Positions 1 through 5,794 of a stretch of 14,879 nucleotides of DNA are shown here, piece by piece. Numbering within the stretch: the stretch's first letter is position 1; each line of letters opens with the position of its first letter. This stretch comes from Trebonia sp. (GTDB lineage Bacteria; Actinomycetota; Actinomycetes; Streptosporangiales; Streptosporangiaceae), in contig JASHPP010000817.1 in the NCBI GenBank assembly GCA_030038035.1, forward strand, positions 1 through 14,879, given 5' to 3'. Below the pieces are notes generated by a model. That model searched no databases and had not been told where the DNA came from. It worked only from the letters and a program-made list of their open reading frames with translations. The translations under genes and the position numbers were made by a program.

Positions 1-97
1 ACCGGGTGCTGATCTCCTTGGCCGCCTGGTTGAGCGCGTTGTCGGCTTCCTGGCGATCGATCTTGCTGACGATGTCGAAGCTGGACTCGCTGGGCAT
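1..97 (-). CDS. yajQ: YajQ-family nucleotide-binding protein, N-terminal 32 residues (partial)
   Basis: The first 32 codons, read leftwards from ATG at 97-95, begin [18 protein letters not shown] and continue through [11 protein letters not shown]. This is the highly characteristic N-terminus of the YajQ/DUF520 family. Family members are small cytosolic proteins of about 160 residues; some bind cyclic di-GMP or other nucleotides, and their role in actinomycetes is poorly defined. The rest of the gene lies outside the window. A purine-rich GAGGG lies just upstream of the ATG and supports this start. The gene is divergent from the tRNA-Tyr gene. Recognition rests on the recalled family N-terminus and is firm for the family, not for any particular ligand. 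Confidence 0.92.
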   Translation of the reverse strand, partial: MPSESSFDIVSKIDRQEADNALNQAAKEISTR

Positions 98-209
98 GAC
101 CCTCAGGTTAGACGGGTACGGTCTCGGTCGCCACGCCGGATGCCGCGATGGCCACTGAACGTTGGGAGGTTGCGGGATAGTCCGCGTCGCAACCGGCCGT
201 GCTGTCCGC

Positions 210-215
210 TATTCT
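210..215 (+). promoter_or_regulatory. possible -10 element for tRNA-Tyr
   Basis: TATTCT lies 29 bases upstream of the mature tRNA 5' end, a sensible distance for a short-leader tRNA transcript. The hexamer 17 bases further upstream (TCGCAA) is a poor -35 match, so this is a weak call based on position and the -10 alone. Confidence 0.3.
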
Positions 216-244
216 TCTCTCTGCCGCCACACTCGGCGGTACCC

Positions 245-329
245 GGCAGGTTGCCCGAGTGGCCAAAGGGAGCGGTCTGTAAAACCGTCGGCTTCGCCTA
301 CCCAGGTTCGAACCCTGGACCTGCCACCA
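245..329 (+). tRNA. tRNA-Tyr (GTA)
   Basis: The sequence folds as a type II tRNA with a long variable arm. The acceptor stem pairs GGCAGGT (245-251) with ACCTGCC (319-325), followed by discriminator A326 and an encoded CCA (327-329). The anticodon stem is 272-276/284-288, with loop CTGTAAA (277-283) and anticodon GTA at 279-281, which reads tyrosine codons. The T arm carries GGTTCGAACC. The D arm begins GCCCGAGTGGCC, typical of long-variable-arm tRNAs. It is divergent from the yajQ-like gene. No copy of its 3' end was found elsewhere in the window, so there is no sign here that it serves as an integration site. Confidence 0.96.
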
Positions 330-335
330 CCTGCG

Positions 336-381
336 AAAACGGCCCCCTAGCTGCGGGTTCTCGCGCAGGGCGGGCCGTTTT
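336..381 (+). terminator. rho-independent terminator of tRNA-Tyr
   Basis: AAAACGGCCC (336-345) pairs perfectly with GGGCCGTTTT (372-381). A smaller stem, CTGCG/CGCAG (351-355/364-368), sits inside the loop. The 3' arm ends in a T run 43-52 bases after the tRNA CCA. The symmetrical A and T runs would let it work from either side. Confidence 0.8.
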
Positions 382-966
382 GCTTGTCCCGGGGTGTGTC
401 ACCTTGTCGCGCTGTAGACCGCCACGTTGCGGTGTCTACGGACGTATAGCGGACGGCGTCCGGGCTGTGCGGACGGTCGGTGCGCACCGTCGGTGTTTCA
501 ACGGACGGTCACGGACGGGCCGGGATGGCGTCATGTCCCGGCCTGACGGGTGCCGCCGGGTCGGGCCGCGTCCCTCGCGTGTCCGCCTTGCTCCTTTGAA
601 TTTCCCCGGACGAGGGCGGCCGGGTAAGGCGGTGCACTAACGGTTCCGTCTTCTAGTGATCGAGTTGTTTGGCGGCAGCGCGGGGTGCAGCTGGCCAGGT
701 GCTCCGGGCGGGACGGTCCAGGTGGCGGTAAGGGATGCGGAAGGCGCGGTCCGGGATGGGGTCACCATCCGGAAGGAAGCGGGGGGAGCGGGGCTGCGCC
801 CTGAGAATCCGTCGATGACATGGACATGCAAGCAGTCGCCGCTAGACGGTGCCGGGTGGCTGCGCGTATCCCTATGCCCGGGGCAAGTGCGCAGAGCGCA
901 GATTACGGCGGTCCCGGCTTCCTGTGTACGGCCCTGTGGCCGGGCATAAGCGTCGGCCGGGCGGGT
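382..966. other. non-coding stretch between tRNA-Tyr and the TPR gene
   Basis: I see no convincing gene here. Short open frames on both strands (for example minus 637-831) lack recognisable motifs or good ribosome sites. The stretch contains a hairpin (GTAG-ACCGC against GCGGT-GT-CTAC, 414-439) and a perfect 12-base palindrome CGGTGCGCACCG at 478-489. CGGACGG recurs several times nearby. TATGCCCGG and CCGGGCATA form a widely spaced inverted repeat just past the 3' end of the minus-strand TPR gene, but there is no T run to make it a clear terminator. Confidence 0.5.
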
Positions 967-2292
967 TCACAGGAAGCGGCTGCTGGGCACCGGGCCGGCG
1001 TCGGGAATGTACTCGCGGACGCCGCCGAGCCAGCCACCGTCGCGCTCGCGCGTGCCTTCGGCCGTGACCGCCTCGGTGAAGCGGCGCAGGTTGTCGTCAG
1101 GATCCGGGGGAGCGCTGCCGTCGCCCTCGTCCTGCATGGGGGTCGCGGCGGCGATCTCGGCGGCGATGGTCTCGGCCGGGCGGTCGTCTGCCGGGCCCTG
1201 TCCGGCGGTGCCGTCGTCGAGGCGGCGTATCTGCCCGGCCCACGGCGGGATGACGATCTGGCCGAGCAGACCGGTGACGTCGGCGGTGACGCGGGGCGGA
1301 TCGGTCCAGCACGTTGCCCGTTCGAATAGAATCTGGCCGGGGGCGTGCTGACGCAGCGCCGCGACGGCGGCCGGGTCGATTGTGGTCAGGTCGTAGGCGA
1401 CGACGAGGCTGTACGCGGCGGGCTTGCCCGGGTCGAAGTCGCTCGCCGGCAGGCCGAGGGTCGCGGCGGCCGCGGTGCCGAGGATCTTGCTGGAGCGGTC
1501 GGGCAGCAGCGACACTGACTGCGGGGCGGCGTCGGCGGCGGCCAGGATCAGCGCGAGCCGCTGCAGCGCGGCTGCGCAGCGCGCCGGGGAGTCGCTGAGG
1601 TAGCACCAGCGGCCGGTCATGCTGTCGTGGAACCCGTACGGTGACAGGCTGGCCAGGATGCCGCCGGTCAGGACGTAGTGCCAGCCGCGCAGGTCCCGGT
1701 AATCGAGCGGGGTCACGGCGCGGGCCGTGTCGGCGCGGGCGAGCATGCGCCGCACTTTGTCGCGCGCCGGGATCCATCGGGTGTCCTGGGGTTCGGGCAG
1801 CCGCCCGAACCCGTCGGCCGCCTTGGCCGGGCTGCCTGCCATGAGCGCGTTGTAGACGTACTGGAAGCGGTGCAGCCACACCATCAGCGGCTCGTGCTCC
1901 TCCAGGAGGGAAACGGCACGCGCATGCTGCCCGTCGGCTTCCAGGGCCGCCACGAGCTCGCTGAGCACGAGCGCGGCGTCCGGCGCCAGTTCCAGTGCGC
2001 GTGCCAGCGGTCTGATGGTCAGGTAGGCCGCCCCGTGTTCGGTGCACGCGTAGCCGAAGTCGTACAGCGCCCGCACGTCCTGCGTGCCCTGGACCTCCTC
2101 GCCGCCGGCCACTGCCGCGGCGGCCTGTGCCAGGTCATCGAGCCCGCCTAGCCGCGCGGCTCCCGCCACTAGCCGGGCCACCTCGCCCAGCGGCAGCGCC
2201 TCGCCTGCCGCGCGCAGGTGCGCCAACAGGCCTGGGATGTCGCCGGAGGCAAGCAGGTCCTGCGCCTTCTCAAGCTCCCCTGTCACGCCCAT
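967..2292 (-). CDS. TPR-like helical-repeat protein, function unknown (441 aa)
   Basis: The long open frame has strong actinomycete third-position GC. Residues 1-190 are alanine/leucine-rich helical pairs of TPR type, for example LARALELAPDAALVLSELV and a following AVSLLEEHEPL segment. Residues 198-355 look like a separate alpha/beta domain with conserved-looking motifs DYRDLRGWHYVLTGGIL, LPDRSSKILGTAAA, SLVVAYDL and ATCWTDPPR. The C-terminal 85 residues are acidic and probably disordered. It has no signal peptide or membrane helix, so it is probably cytosolic. From memory it resembles unnamed TPR proteins of streptomycetes; I cannot give a biochemical function. ATG at 2292 overlaps the TGA of the small gene 2283-2465 by several bases and has only a weak ribosome site of its own, which suggests translational coupling. 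Confidence 0.82.
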   Translation of the reverse strand: MGVTGELEKAQDLLASGDIPGLLAHLRAAGEALPLGEVARLVAGAARLGGLDDLAQAAAAVAGGEEVQGTQDVRALYDFGYACTEHGAAYLTIRPLARALELAPDAALVLSELVAALEADGQHARAVSLLEEHEPLMVWLHRFQYVYNALMAGSPAKAADGFGRLPEPQDTRWIPARDKVRRMLARADTARAVTPLDYRDLRGWHYVLTGGILASLSPYGFHDSMTGRWCYLSDSPARCAAALQRLALILAAADAAPQSVSLLPDRSSKILGTAAAATLGLPASDFDPGKPAAYSLVVAYDLTTIDPAAVAALRQHAPGQILFERATCWTDPPRVTADVTGLLGQIVIPPWAGQIRRLDDGTAGQGPADDRPAETIAAEIAAATPMQDEGDGSAPPDPDDNLRRFTEAVTAEGTRERDGGWLGGVREYIPDAGPVPSSRFL

Positions 2293-2465
2293 GCGCCAGC
2301 CAGCGCCTGCGGGCGAAGCCGGGGTTTGCCTGCCGGTTCGGCGATAACGGCCCTGGTCAGGACGAGGACCACGAGCGCCGTCAGGACGCCCTTCCCGGAA
2401 ATGCCAGCCGGCTCAGGGTGACATTCACGATGCCAGTCACCCTTGCGGTCGTAGAGCTTCCTCAC
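2283..2465 (-). CDS. small putative membrane protein, copy A (60 aa)
   Basis: Starts at GTG 2465-2463, preceded by GGGGAGACGCGC as ribosome site. The product begins MRKLYDRKGDWHREC, continues HPEPAGIS, then has a short hydrophobic run VLTALVVLVLTRAVIA (about residues 27-42) and a basic tail. Its paralogue at 4193-4330 shares M(R/K)KLY, HPE, GIS and GVL in the same positions with no indel over the first 37 codons, which is the main evidence that both are coding. Copy A has a longer tail than copy B and ends inside the start of the TPR gene, suggesting an operon. The hydrophobic run is short and broken by Arg38, so membrane insertion is uncertain. The frame is also open upstream to ATG 2573, giving an alternative 96-residue product. 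No known family recognised. Confidence 0.6.
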   Translation of the reverse strand: MRKLYDRKGDWHRECHPEPAGISGKGVLTALVVLVLTRAVIAEPAGKPRLRPQALAGAWA

Positions 2466-2593
2466 GCGCGTCTCCCCGGGAGTGCAGCCAGAGTCGGCGC
2501 CATCGTGCCCGGCCCGCGGAAAGGAAACATCGGTCAGCTGACGTACATCCGGACCACGTAAGCGGACCGTCATTTCCGCGGCACGAGTCCCCT
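2283..2593 (-). repeat. duplicated small-protein cassette, copy A
   Basis: This block matches 4193-4459 in the same orientation. The match covers the small coding sequence and about 130 bases upstream of it. The best-conserved core is upstream: GACTCGYGCCGCGG, then ATGACGGTCCG, TTACGTGG, GACCGATGTTTCC and GGGCACGATGGCGCC. The upstream part is better conserved than the coding part, as expected if it holds a promoter, operator or leader. Confidence 0.75.
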
Positions 2594-2751
2594 GAACGGC
2601 CACGCGGGCATGCAGCCGGACGGCGCCCGGGCCGGCGTTGCGCCCGCTGCACCGCGGGCGGCAACCCCGCCGAGGTCCGCGACACCGGCCGCCATGCCTG
2701 CCGGCGCTGCCCGGCGCACCGGGAAAGCCGTATCGCCTCACCTAGAGTAAC

Positions 2752-2781
2752 TTGACGACTGCATTTCGTATCCAATAAAGT
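2752..2781 (+). promoter_or_regulatory. sigma-A-like promoter upstream of a possible small RNA
   Basis: TTGACG (2752-2757) and TAAAGT (2776-2781) are separated by 18 bases inside a locally AT-rich patch. Transcription would begin near 2788, run through the hairpin at 2796-2811 and the MRDTWT mini-ORF, and stop at the terminator ending at 3049, giving roughly 260 bases. The promoter match is visible; transcription is inferred. Confidence 0.45.
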
Positions 2782-2883
2782 CCCTTACAGAGACGTCAGG
2801 CCACGGCCTGACCACTCGGGTGGGGTCGCGATAACAGGTCACCCGTGATCCGGGCGGGCCGAGGAAGGGAAGGAACCCTTGTT

Positions 2884-2904
2884 ATGCGTGACACCTGGAC
2901 CTGA
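2884..2904 (+). CDS. six-codon mini-ORF MRDTWT (plus copy)
   Basis: ATG to TGA encodes MRDTWT. A purine-rich run GAGGAAGGGAAGGAA lies about 8-20 bases upstream. The same six codons, differing only at the second codon (CGT against CGC), occur on the opposite strand at 3099-3079 pointing back at this copy. Precise retention of ATG, reading frame and stop in two copies makes a translated leader peptide possible. A purely DNA- or RNA-level repeat would look the same. Confidence 0.35.
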   Translation: MRDTWT

Positions 2905-3007
2905 GTCAGCAGCCCCCGCAGGCCCCCGGTCTTTGCCGCGTAACTGCGGCGGCGGCCATCACATTCCGGACCGCACGCCACGAGGGGACCCTAAACGCGC
3001 CTGCGCA

Positions 3008-3049
3008 AAACGAGGGCGGCCCGCCATTTTCTGACGGGCGCCCTCGTTT
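3008..3049. terminator. strong bidirectional hairpin terminator
   Basis: AAACGAGGGC (3008-3017) pairs with GCCCTCGTTT (3040-3049). Inside it, GCCCG (3019-3023) pairs with CGGGC (3035-3039), with one bulged G, so the stem has 15 base pairs and an 11-base loop. A and T runs close both sides. It would end plus-strand transcripts from the 2752 promoter and minus-strand transcripts that pass 3079. Confidence 0.8.
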
Positions 3050-3073
3050 GCGTGAGGTGAAACGGTTAGGGAA

Positions 3074-3298
3074 TCATCTCAGGTCCAGGTGTCGCGCATC
3101 GCGGTTCTCCCTCTCAGCATTGTTACCGTCGTGCCAGGCCAGCATCGGTCTCGTCAGATCCAAACGGTAAACACGGGCCTTTTCTCCTCGTTCGCAGCAG
3201 GTGCACGGCCTCGGTCTCCCGCGGCCGCCCCGGCGCTTTAGCGCAGGGCCCGCGGGAACCTCGCCACTAAGCCCATTTAGCGCGTTCTTGTCCCGCAA
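3074..3298 (-). CDS. possible small arginine-rich protein (74 aa), doubtful
   Basis: The frame is open from TTG 3298, with GGAGGG ten bases upstream (3314-3309), to TGA 3076-3074, just before the terminator at 3008-3049. The product is basic, with a GGRGRPRPCTCCERGEK segment containing a CxCC cysteine cluster and a polar C-terminus. No family is recognised. In its favour are the ribosome site and the terminator at the right distance. Against it are the weak start codon, the unremarkable composition and the alternative reading of the region as a leader for the MRDTWT mini-ORF, which overlaps its last codons in another frame. Confidence 0.25.
   Translation of the reverse strand: MRDKNALNGLSGEVPAGPALKRRGGRGRPRPCTCCERGEKARVYRLDLTRPMLAWHDGNNAERENRDARHLDLR
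3079..3099 (-). CDS. six-codon mini-ORF MRDTWT (minus copy)
   Basis: ATG 3099-3097 to TGA 3081-3079 encodes MRDTWT, with a good ribosome site (GAGAGGGAGAA, 6 bases upstream). The ORF runs towards the shared terminator, whose first arm begins 30 bases after the stop codon. It mirrors the plus-strand copy at 2884-2904. Confidence 0.38.
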   Translation of the reverse strand: MRDTWT

Positions 3299-3309
3299 TG
3301 CTGCCAAAC

Positions 3310-3772
3310 CCTCCGGTAATAGTCACCTTAATGAGATAAACGGGCCATGCGCGGGCTAGTCATTTACTAGGAACCCGCATCCCTGGCATCGCATAGTCAG
3401 CGGAAGATCATGAGCATCGCTGCTACCACCCACCCCGGCTGGTTTAAGGGAAGCCGGGTTCCTGCGGACCGTCCGGAGCCTTTGCCTCCCTGGCGCGGGT
3501 GGCCTGCGGCACCAGCCGTCACGGCTGCGAGCCAGAGGGCTGCGGCGGCTGGCTGCCCGGCATACCCGGAGCCGTGGACAGCGCCGGCGGGCGCGGACAG
3601 GCTCGGGCTCGCCGGTCCCGGCTCCTGGCGGTACGCGGGTGCGGAAGCGCCTGTCCAGTGCCGGAACCCCATGGGGCCAGACCTGCTGGCCCGCACGCGG
3701 CGTTCGCGCCGCTACGCCTCGCGAACTCCTTCACAGCCCGGGTGCCCGGCTGGCTTGTCCGCCGGGGCCGCG
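3310..3772. other. non-coding stretch upstream of the transposase relic
   Basis: No convincing gene. Two hairpins stand out: GCGGG-CTAGT against ACTAG-GAA-CCCGC (3351-3378) and CCCGGCT against AGCCGGG (3434-3440/3452-3458). A frame opens at ATG 3410 and stays open into the transposase relic, but residues before about 3773 do not resemble a transposase and look like random GC-rich translation. Confidence 0.4.
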
Positions 3773-3992
3773 GCGCTGCGAGACGCGCAGATCTTGGCGC
3801 TCCGGCACGATGTCGCGGTCTTGCGCCACCAGGGGGCCCGTCCCGAGCCGCATCCGGCTGACCGGGCCGTGGCAGCCGCGCTCGCGCCCGCTGCCTGCGG
3901 CCTGCGGCCGGGCCGCGAACCGGGCTCGCTGCCTGGCCCGGCACCGGCGTCTGGTCAGCTGGAAGCGGGCCCGAACGCATCCACTGCGGAGC
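3773..3992 (+). pseudogene. decayed transposase/integrase of the IS3/IS481-like DDE type (N-terminal part)
   Basis: In one frame the translation reads ALRDAQILALRHDVAVLRHQ and then ARPEPHPADRAVAAALA. This closely follows the N-terminus of actinomycete integrase-core transposases (pattern D-x-E-I-L-x-L-R-H-x-x-A-V-L, then ADRAxLAAL). After about 3895 the match moves to another frame, giving LARHRRLVSWKRARTHP, equivalent to the family's LLAWHRRLVxxxWxxP. No DDE catalytic core is visible afterwards. At least one frameshift and loss of the C-terminal two-thirds make it a dead fragment. Family assignment is from recalled motifs and is broad. Confidence 0.55.
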
Positions 3993-4192
3993 GAAGACCC
4001 TCGTCGTCGCGACGGGCACGGGCCGGCTGCCCGAGGAGACGGAAGCGCCAGGGCACCAGGATTGTCGGCAGCCGCCGCTGCCCGCGTTCCGCGGTTTCGC
4101 CGCTGCCCGCGAGGTTGCCCTGGCTGCGCATCCGGGTATGGCGAGACGGGCAGCATTGTGGGCACGGCCCCAGCGCGGCGCGCTGTCGCGCG

Positions 4193-4330
4193 CTAGCGCA
4201 GGAGGGACGTGAGGACCATGATCAGGGCCAGGAGCAGGAGCAGCTTCAGGACGCCCGTCATGGAAATGCCGGACCGCTCGGGGTGATATCTGCGATACCG
4301 GCCGCCTTCACGGTAGTAGAGCTTCTTCAC
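4193..4330 (-). CDS. small single-helix membrane protein, copy B (45 aa)
   Basis: GTG at 4330-4328 follows the ribosome site AGGAGG at a spacing of about 5 bases. The product starts MKKLYYREGGRYRRYHPER, then SGIS, and ends in a single hydrophobic helix VLKLLLLLALIMVLTSLL (residues 27-44) with a final Arg. The topology is a basic N-terminal cytosolic segment followed by a C-terminal anchor. It is the paralogue of 2283-2465, sharing KLY, HPE, GIS and GVL. Unlike copy A it is not followed by a TPR gene; only the transposase relic lies downstream, on the other strand. Function unknown; the strong ribosome site and conserved frame make it probably real. Confidence 0.65.
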   Translation of the reverse strand: MKKLYYREGGRYRRYHPERSGISMTGVLKLLLLLALIMVLTSLLR

Positions 4331-4459
4331 GCGCGTCCTCCTGGGGGCTACGGGCCGGGGCCGGCGCCATCGTGCCCGGGCCGCGGCGGGGAAACATCGG
4401 TCACCTGACGCACATTCGGGCCACGTAATCGGACCGTCATAACCGCGGCGCGAGTCCCC
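4193..4459 (-). repeat. duplicated small-protein cassette, copy B
   Basis: Diverged direct repeat of 2283-2593. Upstream of the GTG it also contains a 30-codon open frame (4440-4348), beginning MTVRLRGPNVRQVTDVS and ending TAG 17 bases before the GTG. In copy A the same frame begins MTVRLRGPDVRQLTDVS and runs on without a stop into the small protein. Both have a TTA leucine codon, rare in actinomycetes, at position 5. A TGACGG hexamer followed 17 bases later by RATGTR is a weak alternative promoter reading. Confidence 0.75.
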
Positions 4460-4550
4460 GGGGGCGGCCGGGCCGCCGGGCGGGCAGGCCGGCCCGGATG
4501 GCGTCGGCTGCCTGCGCAGAGTGGCCGGGCAGCGGCGCGGACCGCCGGCC

Positions 4551-4568
4551 TCCGCGGACGGCCGCGGA
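4551..4568. promoter_or_regulatory. palindromic hairpin in the divergent intergenic region
   Basis: TCCGCGG (4551-4557) pairs with CCGCGGA (4562-4568) around a four-base loop. It lies between the minus-strand small gene and the plus-strand ATPase gene, where an operator would be placed. GC-rich palindromes are common in such DNA, so this is weak. Confidence 0.25.
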
Positions 4569-4692
4569 CTGGATCCATGACGGGCGCGTTCTGGCTTGAC
4601 GACCGGGGCTGAGCCGGGCGTGCATATGCCCGGCGCCCGCTGCCAGCACCCGGTCTATGCCCGGGCCGGCGCGCGCCAGGGAGGGCGGGCCT

Positions 4693-5136
4693 ATGTCCGG
4701 GGCGGCGGTTCGGGAGGCCGTGACGATCCTGGCGCTGCCTGAGCAGGTGCGGGCTGCCCGCGGGTTCGCCGGCCGGGTGCTCGGCCCGGCGCACCCGTGC
4801 CTTGACGTCGCTCTTCTGCTGGCCAGCGAGCTTGTGACCAACAGCGTGCGGCACAGCGGATCGGCCGTTCGGGGCGGGCAGGTCACGGTGACCGTGGCGG
4901 CCGGGGAAGACTGCGTCCGGGTCGAGGTGACCGACCGCAGCGGGGACGGCACCCCGGTGCTGTGGCCCGCCGGCGGCGAGGCTGAGGGAAGCCGGGGGAT
5001 GCGGCTGGTGGATGCGCTGGCGTCCCGGTGGGGCTATGAGCGCGGCGGCGGTCTTGCGACCACGTGGTTTGAGCTCCGGCAGGACTTAGCCGCGGCTCCG
5101 CGGACCTGGCGTGTACCTTCATGTGCCTGCCGCTGA
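4693..5136 (+). CDS. RsbW-like ATP-binding regulatory protein (HATPase_c_2 family)
   Basis: A 147-residue protein in the GHKL ATPase fold as used by anti-sigma-factor/serine kinases. The N box is SELVTNSVRHSG (residues 45-56, with E46 and N50), G1 is VEVTDRSGDGTP (78-89), and the G2 region is EGSRGMRLVDALASRWGYERG (98-118), ending with the usual W/TTWFEL strand. It is cytosolic, with no membrane segment. Start at ATG 4693 is chosen over 4657 because AGGGAGGG precedes it and the family begins shortly before the first helix. In actinomycetes such proteins accompany XRE-DUF5753 and DUF397 genes; an XRE-DUF5753 gene lies downstream on the same strand, but 658 bases away, so co-transcription is not assured. 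Its sigma-factor or anti-anti-sigma partner is unknown. Confidence 0.88.
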   Translation: MSGAAVREAVTILALPEQVRAARGFAGRVLGPAHPCLDVALLLASELVTNSVRHSGSAVRGGQVTVTVAAGEDCVRVEVTDRSGDGTPVLWPAGGEAEGSRGMRLVDALASRWGYERGGGLATTWFELRQDLAAAPRTWRVPSCACR

Positions 5137-5794
5137 CCTGGCGCCGGCCACTCCTCCAGGCCGTCAATCATGACGGTTTCCGGCATACGGGAACGCTGTC
5201 GGCTTGCCGGACCCGGTCCGCTGGCCGGGCTCCGCTGGACACCTCCGCGGACGTGCCCGTCGTCCAGGGAATCCGCGACGGCCCTCGCCGCCCCCGGCAG
5301 CCAACCGCTGAACGCGTTCGCCGGCTTCACCGCGTTCGCCGGCATCCAACTCGCCGCCCTTCTGCATTCCGCAGGAGACGGCAGGGCCCTCGGGCGGACG
5401 GCCACGCAGGCGCCTGGCTGGCCGGCGCGTCCCGGCGTCAAGCGCGCTGCTGTGCCCAGGCTCGCGCAGAGTCGAGCGGGCATTCTCCTCCGCCCGCCAG
5501 GGGATCGGCTGCATTACCGGGCCGGAGGGGATGCAGGGACGGACGGTGGCCTGATGGGCGAGGTCGCGGCCCGGGGGTTGCGTAACCATCAGTGCGGGCG
5601 CCTGAAGGGTCCCGCCGCGCGGCGCCGTTCCGGCCTCGGCTTGACGAGGACCCCGGAGCTGAGCGTTGATGCATCCGGCCCGGCCAGCCCCGGGTCCTGC
5701 CGCGGAATTGTGCTCTCCTGCTGCGGGCGTGCCGCATCCCGCAGGCTGCCCCGTAGCCGCGGCACAGGCGAATCGACGACTGGAAGAAGGCACG
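5137..5794. other. long stretch between the ATPase and the XRE regulator, no gene recognised
   Basis: Open frames exist on both strands over much of this interval (GC-rich DNA has few stops), but none shows a family motif or a convincing ribosome site. A local near-repeat, TTCGCCGGCTTC then TTCGCCGGCATC, occurs around 5318-5346. A TTGACG at 5641-5646 with TTGATG 19 bases later (5666-5671) is a weak candidate promoter for the regulator at 5795. No DUF397 gene, the usual partner, could be found here. Confidence 0.4.

Larger units (their letters stand above)
2574..3073. other. mostly non-coding stretch with promoter, hairpins and terminator
   Basis: I see no recognisable protein gene. The features are a sigma-A-like promoter (2752-2781), a perfect 7-base-pair hairpin TCAGGCC-AC-GGCCTGA (2796-2811), a purine-rich run followed by the mini-ORF at 2884-2904, a C-rich segment (2912-2932), and the terminator at 3008-3049. 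The AT-rich patch around 2745-2785 stands out from its surroundings. The whole reads better as a short structured transcript than as a gene remnant. Confidence 0.45.
2884..3099. repeat. 22-base inverted repeat around a terminator
   Basis: Positions 2884-2905 and the complement of 3078-3099 match at 21 of 22 bases, and the match stops sharply on both sides. The arms are about 170 bases apart and are roughly symmetrical about the terminator hairpin at 3008-3049. Confidence 0.75.

Noticed and set aside
637..949. Opposed short frames (minus 637-831, plus 656-949)
   Set aside because: Neither has a recognisable motif or ribosome site. They look like chance frames in GC-rich DNA.
2884..2904. CCTGGACCTG shared between the tRNA-Tyr 3' end (315-324) and the MRDTWT mini-ORFs, as a possible attachment site
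   Set aside because: Only ten bases match and they do not include the CCA end or the T loop. This is best taken as chance.
3410..4408. A 332-codon open frame as one intact plus-strand gene
   Set aside because: Only a short inner part resembles a transposase and the similarity changes frame. The rest has no family features, and its 3' end overlaps the well-supported small gene on the other strand.
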